In this document: piece by piece, positions 1-9,219 of the stretch | Layout of the letters: every line of letters starts with the position of its first letter | Position numbering within the stretch: position 1 is the stretch's first letter | DNA from: Leptospira noumeaensis | Lineage (GTDB): Bacteria; Spirochaetota; Leptospiria; Leptospirales; Leptospiraceae | Direction: 5' to 3' | Length of the DNA: 64,000 nucleotides | NCBI RefSeq assembly: GCF_004770765.1 | Contig: NZ_RQFK01000028.1 | Span: forward strand, 1 to 64,000 | Notes under the pieces: model-generated | Databases searched by the model: none | What the model was told of the DNA's origin: nothing | What the model saw: only the letters and a program-made list of their open reading frames with translations | Made by a program: the position numbers and the translations under genes

Positions 1-163
1 TACTACCGGTTTCATGAATCGCTAAAGATTCGTGCGGTAAAAACCAAAGTAATTTCAAAACCCAAGCGGTCAACACAGTTTTATAAAAAAGTTCGTGGTT
101 CATGGAAGAAAGATAAGATTTTTTTATATAAGTTTCGGTGTGATGATAGAGGTTATGAGACAT
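1..163 (-). CDS. Possible 5' end of a gene that leaves the window
   Basis: Reading leftwards from an ATG at 163-161 the frame stays open for 54 codons to the window edge. The predicted start is MSHNLYHHTETY, followed by a helical, mixed polar and hydrophobic stretch with AWVLKLLWFLPHE. An in-frame TGA lies two codons upstream of the ATG, so the gene cannot begin much earlier; a second ATG at 103-101 is the alternative start. I see no convincing Shine-Dalgarno sequence before either. I do not recognise the family. The open frame at the edge and the protein-like composition are the only support, so this is a tentative call. Confidence 0.4.
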   Translation of the reverse strand, partial: MSHNLYHHTETYIKKSYLSSMNHELFYKTVLTAWVLKLLWFLPHESLAIHETGS

Positions 164-748
164 AATTCAGGAGGCAGAAGAGAAGGGGGAATGCGGCAAT
201 TAACAAATGATTGGCGGCGATAACAAAAAAGCTAACGGAGGATTGCTGGTGGAGTTCCAAGAACGAACTATTCGACTATTGATTGTTATATTGTGCGGCG
301 GCACACTTGAGTTGGATTTTGCTGTTTCTATGATAGAAACAAATTACATCTTCTTTTCTAACTTAAAGTTTGTTTGATGGAAGAAGCCGGATGGGGGTTG
401 TTTGGTGGTTGAATGAGTTTATATCTCTGTGGGAAAGCTTGTGTGTGATAGAACTATGAACTTTGGGGAAAAATATTTTGAGGGATTGCAGTTCTGTTTG
501 ATGGAATGAGCGTTCTGTGGTAGAAGGAAGCCATTGGGTGGCGGGTCTAGTTCCCCACCCTACAATCAGGGCGGGGTGATTGTACTCACTAATACCTAAC
601 GTTAAACTGCATGTAACCATACCCTTCCTCCGCCAAAACAACGGTAACCCGACAGGAGCGATACGCCCACCGCCCTTACCCCCAAAATTCTCTTGCAATA
701 TCTTGATTCAATGTAAGAATTTCATGAACTTGGAATGAATTCCTATCT
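164..748. other. 585-base intergenic region with degenerate repeats, no supported gene
   Basis: No convincing coding signal is visible. The twelve-base word TGTTTGATGGAA occurs at 371-382 and 495-506, and each copy is followed by a related GAAG(G)AAGCC-rich tract, so the region seems built of diverged copies of one unit. It is unusually G-rich on the plus strand compared with neighbouring genes. The minus-strand open frame across 363-698 has the low-complexity, stop-poor look of a repeat read through by chance. The first gene to the right starts at 749 without a clear ribosome binding site. Confidence 0.5.
553..576. repeat. GC-rich stem-loop inside the left intergenic region
   Basis: CCCCACCCT (553-561) can pair with AGGGCGGGG (568-576) with one mismatch around a six-base loop. 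It is not followed by a T-tract on either strand, so it is not an obvious terminator. It sits inside the repeat-like region and may be part of a dispersed intergenic element; that part is inference. Confidence 0.4.
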
Positions 749-1777
749 ATGAAAAAAACATTCACTATATCTTTCCTCATCCTATTCACTTCTCCACTTT
801 TTGCGGTCAATACCGTCATTCTTAAAAATGGAAAGACCCTAAAGGGCAAAGTTACGGATCAAAATGAAAGCGGACTCACAGTTCAAACTCCAGAAGGGCC
901 ACAAACCCTATCTAAATCTCAAATCCTAAAAGTTGTTTATAAAGACTTAAATGAACAAGAAGCAGAAAAAATTCGCATCGCAGAAGAAAAGAAACTAAAG
1001 GATAAAGAAGAGAAAGAAAAAGCAAAATTAGAAAAGGAACGTTTGATCGCTGAAGCCAAAGAACAAAAAAGATTAGAAGAAGAAGCCAAACTTGCAGAGC
1101 AAACCAAACTCACCGAAGAAAAAGATAAAGAAACCGAGGCCGAAAAAGAAGCCAAGGCAGAAGCAGAATGGTTAGCCACAAGAAAACTTGGCCCCTCACC
1201 GGCAGCATCTGAGTGTGGTGGTCGACTAGCTTTAATTTGGCGATCAGCACTCATTCCAGGATGGGGGCAACTTTGCGGTGGTTATTATACATCGGCAGGA
1301 ACATTTAGCACAATGTTCTTTGGAACTTTATTTTATACTCTTGGTCCGCTTCGTACCGAAGAAAAAAACGCCCAATCACATTACGATACAATGATCCTTC
1401 TCAATCAGATTGTTGGGCCTGGAACAAGATTCAATGCTCAAAATATCAGCCTCCCCTCAGAATTATTTGCAGGAATCATTGAAACTTCTATTACTGATGA
1501 TTTCATTGCCAAAAGCAAAGATAGTGCCAAAGCAGCCAATACCAAATACCTTGCAGGGCTTGGAACTGCTGGAATTATCTATATCACAAACTTAATCCAT
1601 GCGTTTATGATTGGAACAGATCGTTATCCGGAACGTCCCAGTGTCACCACTGGAGGAAAACAAATCCGCGAGGGATTGGACTTCGATACAGGTTGGGACA
1701 AACCTTATACAATAACAGGAATTCGACCACAAACCAATTCAGTCTATGCGGAAGTCCGATATTCCATTCTGTTTTAA
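749..1777 (+). CDS. Secreted coiled-coil protein with an ALIPGWGQ membrane domain
   Basis: The 342-residue product begins with a signal peptide (about residues 1-19, ending LFAV). Residues 22-64 form a small beta domain (VILKNGKTLKGKV, then a QTL motif) resembling the short SH3/Sm-like repeats found in envelope proteins. Residues 68-142 are almost entirely K, E, A and R and should form a long coiled coil. The C-terminal 180 residues hold hydrophobic segments beginning at ALIPGWGQ (167-174), a motif seen in DUF5683-type membrane domains. An envelope role is likely but the specific function is unknown. The stop overlaps the ribosome binding site of the next lipoprotein gene, suggesting co-transcription. 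Confidence 0.75.
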   Translation: MKKTFTISFLILFTSPLFAVNTVILKNGKTLKGKVTDQNESGLTVQTPEGPQTLSKSQILKVVYKDLNEQEAEKIRIAEEKKLKDKEEKEKAKLEKERLIAEAKEQKRLEEEAKLAEQTKLTEEKDKETEAEKEAKAEAEWLATRKLGPSPAASECGGRLALIWRSALIPGWGQLCGGYYTSAGTFSTMFFGTLFYTLGPLRTEEKNAQSHYDTMILLNQIVGPGTRFNAQNISLPSELFAGIIETSITDDFIAKSKDSAKAANTKYLAGLGTAGIIYITNLIHAFMIGTDRYPERPSVTTGGKQIREGLDFDTGWDKPYTITGIRPQTNSVYAEVRYSILF

Positions 1778-1787
1778 GGAGCTTCTA

Positions 1788-3491
1788 ATGAAAAAATTAG
1801 TTTTAACAATCTTAGTTCTTATATTTTCCTTACAATGCAAAATATTTAAACCTTCTGACCTAGACCCTTCACAAGATTTAGGATCTTTACAAACATTACT
1901 TCGGTATCTCGCCTTGGCCGATGCATTCAATACCTGTAGCCAAACTGTTGCCTTTATGAAGTTTACCGATTCCAATGGAACACCATATAGCACGGGAACT
2001 GTTGAATATTCAGTTTTTAACGAAGCAGATGAAAATGGAATTCCAACCTCTCCCTATGGAGAAAATATTCAACCGTTGACTGTGACTTTAGATACGTCAG
2101 GTAGAGGTTTTTTATTTTTTAGCGAAAGAGGAATTGCGAATCTCACCGTTAAAAATTCAAGTAACGTAATTGTAGGAACAGCAAAATTTCGAATTTATAA
2201 TGGGATCACCAAACAATCATTTTCGATCTTAAGCCAAACCGGAGCCACCCAAGTCATTCTTGAAGACTTAGCAAACTACCGTAATCGGATGGCATCATAC
2301 GGTTCCCTTGTTCCACTCGGTTCTGCAAACGGTCGACAATTTCTTTACATCCAAACGCAAACTTCTTATATCTCTAGCACGGATAACGAAAACAGGGGTT
2401 ATATAATTTCAAGTATTGATGGTGAAAATTATGACCAAGTCATTGCTATCGATGGCGTATCCATTAATACAAAAGGAGCAACGCAAAAATTATTAAAAAT
2501 ATCCCAACCAACTTTTGATGGAAATCAGTATGTGTTTTTCCTATCAGAACAAACAGATCTGTCAGGCACTTACACATCCAACAAAAATTTAGTCCTTCGA
2601 ATTCCAACTTTTTCCACACCATCCTCAGTGACAGTAGAAACATTAGCACTTCCGACTAACTATAACTTGTTTACCCAAAATGATAATTCTTGGTTATACC
2701 CAGCACTCTATGTAGGGAATGGAAGATTTGTTGTAACTCCCTATTTTTCAACAAATTACCGTCCCACTCTAATTAGCTTTGATTCTATTACTACGAATGA
2801 TTTAAATGCTGGATTTAGTTGTGCAATTGCAACACCAGAACGCCATTTTGCAGGATACCAAGTTTTTAATGACAATGGTAATGCTTATCTCCAATGTCCA
2901 ACCTCTCTAACTTTAACAGTAAATCCATTACCGACTAGAACCATTCGAATGTCTGACCTTTCCATTAATATGATTAACTTCGATGCTACTGGCGTTAATT
3001 TCGAATCAAATGTATTCTCATACAAAGGTAAATTAATTGCATTGGCAAATGGTACTCCACCATACAATGGCTATACCTTCCCTACAGGTTCTTACTCCTT
3101 TTCTAATCCAACAATTTCAAGAAACTCTTCTCCCATTTCTGGAATTTCTACTTCGACTACGTCCACTGATTCGATATTAAGAGCTATCAAAGGATCTCTC
3201 AACTCTGATTATATGATTCTCTCCAACAATGCGTTATTTTCTGCTCCAACTCTAGTAATTTACAAATCAACAGATGCTTTTTCTAGTGCCACAACGGTTG
3301 GGTCAATTCCAACCTATTTCAGTTCACCCCTCTATAGTCTGGAGCAATTTCAATCTGCCAACGGTAAATTAAACTTAACCTGGAATATTTATGCAGGTAC
3401 TGGCATTGACTCAAGACCTGTCTACCTCACTCATTTCACTAACGACGACGGAACTTGGGAAAGCCTACCACGATTAATCAAAATCCGATAA
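1788..3491 (+). CDS. Large lipoprotein of unknown function
   Basis: The 567-residue product starts MKKLVLTILVLIFSLQC, a short lipoprotein signal with the modified cysteine at 17, so it is probably anchored to the inner or outer membrane. I chose the ATG at 1788 rather than the longer open frame because AAGGAG lies just before it and the signal peptide then starts at residue 1. The mature part is rich in S, T, N and aromatic residues in alternating hydrophobic patterns, consistent with a beta-propeller or beta-sandwich (for example repeated SSIDGENYDQV-like units), but I see no catalytic motif. It lies 10 bases after the preceding gene and probably shares its transcript. Confidence 0.75.
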   Translation: MKKLVLTILVLIFSLQCKIFKPSDLDPSQDLGSLQTLLRYLALADAFNTCSQTVAFMKFTDSNGTPYSTGTVEYSVFNEADENGIPTSPYGENIQPLTVTLDTSGRGFLFFSERGIANLTVKNSSNVIVGTAKFRIYNGITKQSFSILSQTGATQVILEDLANYRNRMASYGSLVPLGSANGRQFLYIQTQTSYISSTDNENRGYIISSIDGENYDQVIAIDGVSINTKGATQKLLKISQPTFDGNQYVFFLSEQTDLSGTYTSNKNLVLRIPTFSTPSSVTVETLALPTNYNLFTQNDNSWLYPALYVGNGRFVVTPYFSTNYRPTLISFDSITTNDLNAGFSCAIATPERHFAGYQVFNDNGNAYLQCPTSLTLTVNPLPTRTIRMSDLSINMINFDATGVNFESNVFSYKGKLIALANGTPPYNGYTFPTGSYSFSNPTISRNSSPISGISTSTTSTDSILRAIKGSLNSDYMILSNNALFSAPTLVIYKSTDAFSSATTVGSIPTYFSSPLYSLEQFQSANGKLNLTWNIYAGTGIDSRPVYLTHFTNDDGTWESLPRLIKIR

Positions 3492-3496
3492 CATTA

Positions 3497-3520
3497 TCCA
3501 CCTATCAATCAATAGGTGGA
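3497..3520. terminator. Stem-loop between convergent genes
   Basis: TCCACCTAT (3497-3505) and ATAGGTGGA (3512-3520) form a perfect nine-base-pair stem with a six-base loop in the 63-base gap between two convergent genes. There is no good T-tract on either side, so it may be a weak bidirectional terminator or a transcript-end stabiliser. Confidence 0.5.
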
Positions 3521-3554
3521 TTAATCCAAAGCCAATATTATCCTTTCCAAATAT

Positions 3555-4469
3555 TTACTTCGGAAAAGAAGTATTCTCTTTTAGGAAAGTATTCACCACT
3601 GATTCGTATTCGTCATAACGAAGGTCAATCGACTTACAATGTTTAGCCCCCCAATCAGTAACTAGTAATTGTTTTCGATTTGATTTTAAATTTTGAAAGA
3701 TTTCTTCGGAATGAGATACGGGTGTGAATTCATCTGTTTTAGAATGAATGAGTAACACTGGTAAAACTATAGATTTTGCTGCCTTCTTAGGGGATACTTC
3801 ATCCACAAGAAAGTCCGCCCGTAATTCTGCAATCGATAGGGCAATCGGAGATAAAAATAAAACTAGAGGTGAATATAAATCAACAGCTCTTTTTTCGACA
3901 ATCGAACGCATATCCATATACGGGGAGTCCGCTATTACAAAAGCAAAATCATTTCGTCCTTCTGCATATTGCAAAGCCGTAGCAGCTCCAAAGGAAGCTC
4001 CCATAATTCCAATTTGTTCTTCGGGAACTGTGCTAATCTCAGAAAAAAATTCAATGGCGCGTTCTAGGTCTTGTTTTTCATAAAAACCGTATGTTCCGTG
4101 CTCTCCGGCACTTTCACCATGATGCCTCGCATCATAAGCAAACAAACTACAACCTCTTTTCCAAAACAGAGGCGCATACTTGAGGACACCGTAACGGGTT
4201 CTCGTATGCCCGTGAAGCAAAACGACCCCACATTTTTTCTTTTTTGGATTTTTGAAATACCAACCTCGAAGTCGTAAACTTCCATTTTGGAATCGAATGG
4301 ATTCCGGTTCCGGAAGTCCAAAATCGGCAACGGATTCAATTTTTAATCTTGTTTTGTCTTCCTCTAAAGTTGTTACGGGAAAGGATACAATGGAAGATGA
4401 AAAATAGTAACCTGCACCTAGCAAAAAAAAGGTGAAAAAAATAATAAATGTACTGAGAATCTTTTTCAT
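3555..4469 (-). CDS. Membrane-anchored alpha/beta hydrolase
   Basis: The 304-residue protein has an N-terminal hydrophobic segment (about 5-28) that should anchor it in the inner membrane with the enzyme outside. The hydrolase core shows the oxyanion motif LLHGH (84-88), the nucleophile elbow GASFG with Ser159, an acid at Asp246 in SKTDEF and a histidine at 277 in AKHCKS. All members of a Ser-Asp-His triad are therefore present. The closest familiar group is the YqkD/BAAT-like serine hydrolases, whose substrates are mostly unknown, so acyl-ester or peptide substrate cannot be decided. Monocistronic, convergent with the lipoprotein to its left. Confidence 0.85.
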   Translation of the reverse strand: MKKILSTFIIFFTFFLLGAGYYFSSSIVSFPVTTLEEDKTRLKIESVADFGLPEPESIRFQNGSLRLRGWYFKNPKKKKCGVVLLHGHTRTRYGVLKYAPLFWKRGCSLFAYDARHHGESAGEHGTYGFYEKQDLERAIEFFSEISTVPEEQIGIMGASFGAATALQYAEGRNDFAFVIADSPYMDMRSIVEKRAVDLYSPLVLFLSPIALSIAELRADFLVDEVSPKKAAKSIVLPVLLIHSKTDEFTPVSHSEEIFQNLKSNRKQLLVTDWGAKHCKSIDLRYDEYESVVNTFLKENTSFPK

Positions 4470-4598
4470 TAAAGGAAGCCTAGTTGGAAAAATCTAGGAG
4501 AGACCACAATCAGAAAAGCGAATTTTCCAAAATGTTCGATTTTAGTGCGAAAAAGAATTGCCTGCCTATGATCCTCCCCCCATTTCTAAAGGAAATCT

Positions 4599-5216
4599 AT
4601 GAAACCATATTTAGCGTGCCTATCCCTCCTCCTAAGCCTTTCCTTTGCAAACTGTCGCACGATGGATGCTGCAATCCAATACCCTGATTCAGGAAAAGCG
4701 GATTTGGGAATTACCAAAGTAGCTATTTTACTTTTTGATATAGAAGAAGCGAAATGGGGTGACGAATTCACCGACGCCGTATCGTTACAAATTGCAAAAA
4801 ATCTTCCCATCAAAGTCATCGAAAGGGAACAACTTTCCAAAGTTGTCAATGAACAAAGTTTTTCTAAAACAGGAATCATTGATACACAAACAGCCGTTCG
4901 TTTGGGAAAAGTATTAGGTGTTGATGCGCTCATATTTGGAAGAGGTTCTGCTCTCAAAAAGTATGATGAAAAAGGAAAACTTATCCCCAATCTCGTGGAC
5001 ACAGTTTCATTAAAAATAGTTCATATAGAATCGGGACATGTAATCGTAAATGCACGTAAAAAACCAGGTGCAGACTGGACTATAATCCGACTTTTGCAAT
5101 ATAGTTTGGGACTGGGACTTATTTGGAGTCGGGAAGACATTTTACTCTCTACTAGCGAATACGATTTCGTAGCAGAAAGTCTAGTGGGACGAATTGTATC
5201 CGAACTAAAGAAATAA
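4599..5216 (+). CDS. CsgG-family lipoprotein
   Basis: The 205-residue product has a lipoprotein signal ending SFANC (Cys19). The body carries hallmarks of the CsgG/HfaB/LpoB-like fold: an early strand KVAILLFDIEE, then KVIEREQLSKVVNEQ and TAVRLGKVLGVDALIFGRG, the usual order of the alpha/beta nucleotide-like fold seen in CsgG. True CsgG makes an outer-membrane curli pore; no curli genes are nearby, and the protein lacks an obvious transmembrane hairpin, so a periplasmic lipoprotein adaptor is more likely. AAAGGAAA precedes the ATG. It stands 24 bases ahead of dps and could be co-transcribed. Confidence 0.8.
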   Translation: MKPYLACLSLLLSLSFANCRTMDAAIQYPDSGKADLGITKVAILLFDIEEAKWGDEFTDAVSLQIAKNLPIKVIEREQLSKVVNEQSFSKTGIIDTQTAVRLGKVLGVDALIFGRGSALKKYDEKGKLIPNLVDTVSLKIVHIESGHVIVNARKKPGADWTIIRLLQYSLGLGLIWSREDILLSTSEYDFVAESLVGRIVSELKK

Positions 5217-5240
5217 TCTATTTAAAATAAAGGACAAATA

Positions 5241-5711
5241 ATGAAAATTAACATTGGAATCCCAGAAGAAGAAAGAAGTGCGATCTCAGAGTCTTTAAAA
5301 AAACTCTTAGCTGATACGTACACTTTGTATCAGAAAACACATAGTTACCATTGGAATGTTACAGGGCCTATGTTTCAAACTCTACATATTTTGTTTATGA
5401 CTCAATACACAGAACTTTGGAATGCAATTGACCCTATTGCCGAAAGAATTCGATCCTTAGGTTATTATGCTCCTATGGGCGGGTGGGAATTCGCAAAATA
5501 TTCTAGCATTTCCGAAGACAAAGAAGTTCCAAAGGCAACAGACATGATTAGAAGACTAGTGGAAGGTAATGAAGCAGTGATCCGCACAGCACGTGCCGCT
5601 TACGAACCTGCCGAAAAAGGAAATGACCAAGCCACCTTGGATCTACTCACACAACGTTTGGACATTCACGAAAAAACTGCTTGGATGTTACGTTCGTTAC
5701 TCGAAGATTAA
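5241..5711 (+). CDS. dps: Dps-type ferritin-like DNA-protection protein
   Basis: The 156-residue protein is a full-length Dps. The inter-subunit ferroxidase residues are all present with the spacing of the E. coli enzyme: His37 in [10 protein letters not shown], His49 in FQTLHILF, Asp64 and Glu68 in [11 protein letters not shown]. Members form a 12-subunit shell that oxidises Fe(II) with hydrogen peroxide and stores iron, protecting DNA in the cytoplasm. It lacks the lysine-rich N-terminal tail of E. coli Dps, so DNA binding is uncertain. A ribosome binding site AAAGGA precedes the start, and a strong hairpin follows the stop. Confidence 0.92.
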   Translation: MKINIGIPEEERSAISESLKKLLADTYTLYQKTHSYHWNVTGPMFQTLHILFMTQYTELWNAIDPIAERIRSLGYYAPMGGWEFAKYSSISEDKEVPKATDMIRRLVEGNEAVIRTARAAYEPAEKGNDQATLDLLTQRLDIHEKTAWMLRSLLED

Positions 5712-5717
5712 AAATTT

Positions 5718-5746
5718 GAACAGTAGTCAATTCTAGACTACTGTTC
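5718..5746 (+). terminator. Hairpin after dps
   Basis: GAACAGTAGTC (5718-5728) and GACTACTGTTC (5736-5746) make a perfect eleven-base-pair stem with loop AATTCTA, beginning seven bases after the dps stop codon. The following bases CTTAACC are a poor U-tract, so termination efficiency is uncertain. Confidence 0.65.
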
Positions 5747-5798
5747 CTTAACCGCTTACAACCAACTCGGACTATTAACTTTTTTTGATAATTCCCAA

Positions 5799-6017
5799 TC
5801 AATGAGCACAAGTCAGAACATAACCATCTTTAGAAATTAAAAATCCAGATCCAGTCCAACGTTTTTTCCCAAGTAAATCCTTGTTTTCAATCGAGATAGA
5901 AACTGTCCGCGAAACATAATTCGTAAAGATGTTTTGGTTGGGATTTTTGGAATCCAACTTACAAGAAAAACACAGAGATAAGATAAATGAAAAATAAAAA
6001 GGTAAAATTGCTTTCAT
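5799..6017 (-). pseudogene. N-terminal stump of a secreted trypsin-like serine protease
   Basis: The 72-residue frame starts MKAILPFYFSF and has a lipoprotein signal ending LCFSC. It runs into a region ending GSGFLISKDGYVLTCAH, which is the strand and catalytic-histidine motif (usually TxxH(V/C)) that opens trypsin-like and HtrA/DegP proteases. A stop codon follows that histidine at once, and the next 80 bases in all three minus frames contain further stops and no trace of the catalytic Asp or Ser regions. The gene is therefore a remnant, truncated by deletion or rearrangement near 5798. A four-residue-longer start at 6029 is possible. Confidence 0.75.
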
Positions 6018-6049
6018 AACGATAAACATCCGTTATGCGGTATTCTATT

Positions 6050-6844
6050 TCAAGAAATTAACGAAAGATCTTCTCTCAAAATTTCCAAATACTCTTTTTG
6101 ATGAGTGAAGTGGATATAATGGCCGCCACCAGGAATGGTTTTAATGAGTAGATTGGAAAATTTTTTTTCAATCAAATCCAAGTCGTCTTTTGAAATATAT
6201 TCCGAATTACCTCCAATCAAAAAAAGAGTTTTTGTTTTGGAAGATACAATTTCAGAAAAAACATCTTCAAACACTCGCCTTGCCTGATTTAGTCCTGCCA
6301 CATTGAGTTTCCAACGATATTCTCCCGAATCCATACGTTCCAAACTCATCTGCAAAAATTGGCGAATGAATGTATCAGGTAAATACTTCGCCATCTCCGC
6401 ATCAATACCGTTTCTGGATGAAAATCCATCCAAAGGAAAAGACATCGCCTGAATTTCTTTATCGTAAGCAAAAGGATAAGATCTGGGTGCGATGTCTTGG
6501 ATGATGAGTTCCTTCAAAAATCCTGGATGGGTAAAATCAAAGTACATCGCAACAAGTCCACCCATAGAATGCCCAAGTAAAATTGGCTCTTTGATTTGAT
6601 GATCGGATAAAAATTCTTCTAAATCCTCTGACATCAGTTTGATGGAATGTTCGTTTGTATGAGGAGATTCTCCATGATTTCTTTGGTCGAGTGTATAAAC
6701 AGAACCAAAGTTTGAGAGATACTTTCCGACTGTGACCCAGTTTTTGGATGAACCAAATAACCCATGTAAGATAATGATATCACCGATTGATTTCTGGTTT
6801 TCGGAATTTACTTGGAAAGGATAGAGTTTGTAACTTAATTTCAT
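6050..6844 (-). CDS. YbfF/ABHD11-like alpha/beta hydrolase (esterase)
   Basis: The 264-residue cytoplasmic protein has no signal peptide. It matches the YbfF/ABHD11 esterase group: HGLFGSSKNW (oxyanion region, about 27-36), DQRNHGESPH (54-62), nucleophile GHSMGG with Ser93, and a C-terminal GGGHYIHF with the catalytic histidine near 241. Family members cleave short acyl esters or acyl-CoA in E. coli; the physiological substrate is not established. It is followed on the same strand by the protease stump and preceded, 29 bases away, by the SH3 gene. Confidence 0.85.
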   Translation of the reverse strand: MKLSYKLYPFQVNSENQKSIGDIIILHGLFGSSKNWVTVGKYLSNFGSVYTLDQRNHGESPHTNEHSIKLMSEDLEEFLSDHQIKEPILLGHSMGGLVAMYFDFTHPGFLKELIIQDIAPRSYPFAYDKEIQAMSFPLDGFSSRNGIDAEMAKYLPDTFIRQFLQMSLERMDSGEYRWKLNVAGLNQARRVFEDVFSEIVSSKTKTLFLIGGNSEYISKDDLDLIEKKFSNLLIKTIPGGGHYIHFTHQKEYLEILREDLSLIS

Positions 6845-6873
6845 TAAAACTTTCCTAAGAGTTCAGGTGACAG

Positions 6874-7992
6874 TTATCGAAAACATTCTTTTTTAAGAAT
6901 TTGTAAATGAGGAAGGATTTGTTTTTTTTCTCTAGGCCCAATTTCCGATGCATATCGGATCATCTGATTAATTTCAGATTTAATTCCTTCACCCACCGGC
7001 ACAAAACAAGGAATGGAATCTGGGTCTTTTGTCATCGATTGTAAATTGGAAACTATATCTTTAGTATACAAATTGATATAATTGCCATTAGGAAAAAGAT
7101 AAATGTATCGAAGTTTTCCCTTTCTTATCTCTTCCAAACGACATTTTAAATCGGCTGCGCATTCTGCATTCGGCATACTTTCTGTTGCCAAATAACCTGC
7201 GTAATCCGAATGTTTGGTCTTAGGATAAGACTCCAGAAGTTTCCAAAAATAATTGGAATCTACATAGTATTTTCCAGAGTTATAATCATATAGTAACTTA
7301 GTTTGGTGGTGTTTTAAAAACTCGAGTGTTCCCGGATCATTATCTGGTTTGATTCCCTTTTCATTCATAAGATCCACTGTTTTTTTTAAGAAAAATCCAG
7401 CCTTGGCTCGTATAAAAATAAAATCATCTCCAGTAAATTTACCTGTCGAAGAAATTGCAAAAATTGTATCGGTAATCTCTTGTTTTGATGAAAAATCAAT
7501 TTGATTAGAAAGAATCATCCGTTCTGCTTCAAATAACAAAGTTGGTAGGTATTGTTTTGGTGGAACAGAACGAACTACGGATCGTTTGATAAATCCAGAA
7601 AGACCATCTTCTAACTTTACAGGGATCCAATCTTCTTTGGGACTTTCCAGAGAATCCTTATCAAAAGAAACAGGTTCTCCAAATTTTAATTTGCGTAATA
7701 CATCACTTTTTTGGTCAGCAAACAAATGCAAGTTGAGACCAATCACAGGAATGACAATTTGTGACTGCAAATCTCTTCGCAGAAGTTCGGAAGGTTTAAT
7801 TTGTTTGGATTTTTCTCGGATGGTTGGAACTGATTCCAGGGAACCGGTCTTCAGTATAAAGACCATCAAAATAGAAAGAAAAGAAATACTAAAAAATCGA
7901 GAGCGAAAAATATTTTTCCTTCGCCAATTTACCATTAGATAAAAAAACAGAGCCCCTCTTCGAAGATATTTCGGCAAAGGGGCAGGTTTCAT
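6874..7992 (-). CDS. SH3-domain membrane protein of unknown function
   Basis: The ATG at 7992 lies one base after the aspC stop (TAAAATG), so the two are translationally coupled; a longer frame to 8058 would overlap aspC and is less likely. The 372-residue product has a basic N-terminus, one membrane segment near residues 30-50 (FFSISFLSILMVFIL) and then a bacterial SH3-type domain (about 80-145, from IVIPVIGLNLHLFADQ to GFIKRSVVR). The rest is a mostly helical domain with four cysteines and no catalytic signature. SH3 domains of this kind often bind peptidoglycan or proteins, suggesting an envelope-attached role; the exact job is unknown. Confidence 0.7.
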   Translation of the reverse strand: MKPAPLPKYLRRGALFFYLMVNWRRKNIFRSRFFSISFLSILMVFILKTGSLESVPTIREKSKQIKPSELLRRDLQSQIVIPVIGLNLHLFADQKSDVLRKLKFGEPVSFDKDSLESPKEDWIPVKLEDGLSGFIKRSVVRSVPPKQYLPTLLFEAERMILSNQIDFSSKQEITDTIFAISSTGKFTGDDFIFIRAKAGFFLKKTVDLMNEKGIKPDNDPGTLEFLKHHQTKLLYDYNSGKYYVDSNYFWKLLESYPKTKHSDYAGYLATESMPNAECAADLKCRLEEIRKGKLRYIYLFPNGNYINLYTKDIVSNLQSMTKDPDSIPCFVPVGEGIKSEINQMIRYASEIGPREKKQILPHLQILKKECFR

Positions 7993-7993
7993 T

Positions 7994-9211
<1,218 letters not shown>

Positions 9212-9219
9212 TTTGTCCT

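Noticed and set aside
363..698. Minus-strand open frame of 111 codons in the left intergenic region
   Set aside because: It reads through repeat-like, GC-rich sequence, has no ribosome site, and the translation has no fold-like pattern.
937..1254. Serine-rich minus-strand frame opposite the coiled-coil gene
   Set aside because: The serine richness is just the antisense of lysine- and glutamate-rich coiled-coil codons.
4484..4687. Plus-strand open frame before and overlapping the CsgG-like gene
   Set aside because: Runs out of frame into the lipoprotein gene, whose signal peptide and ribosome site are clear.
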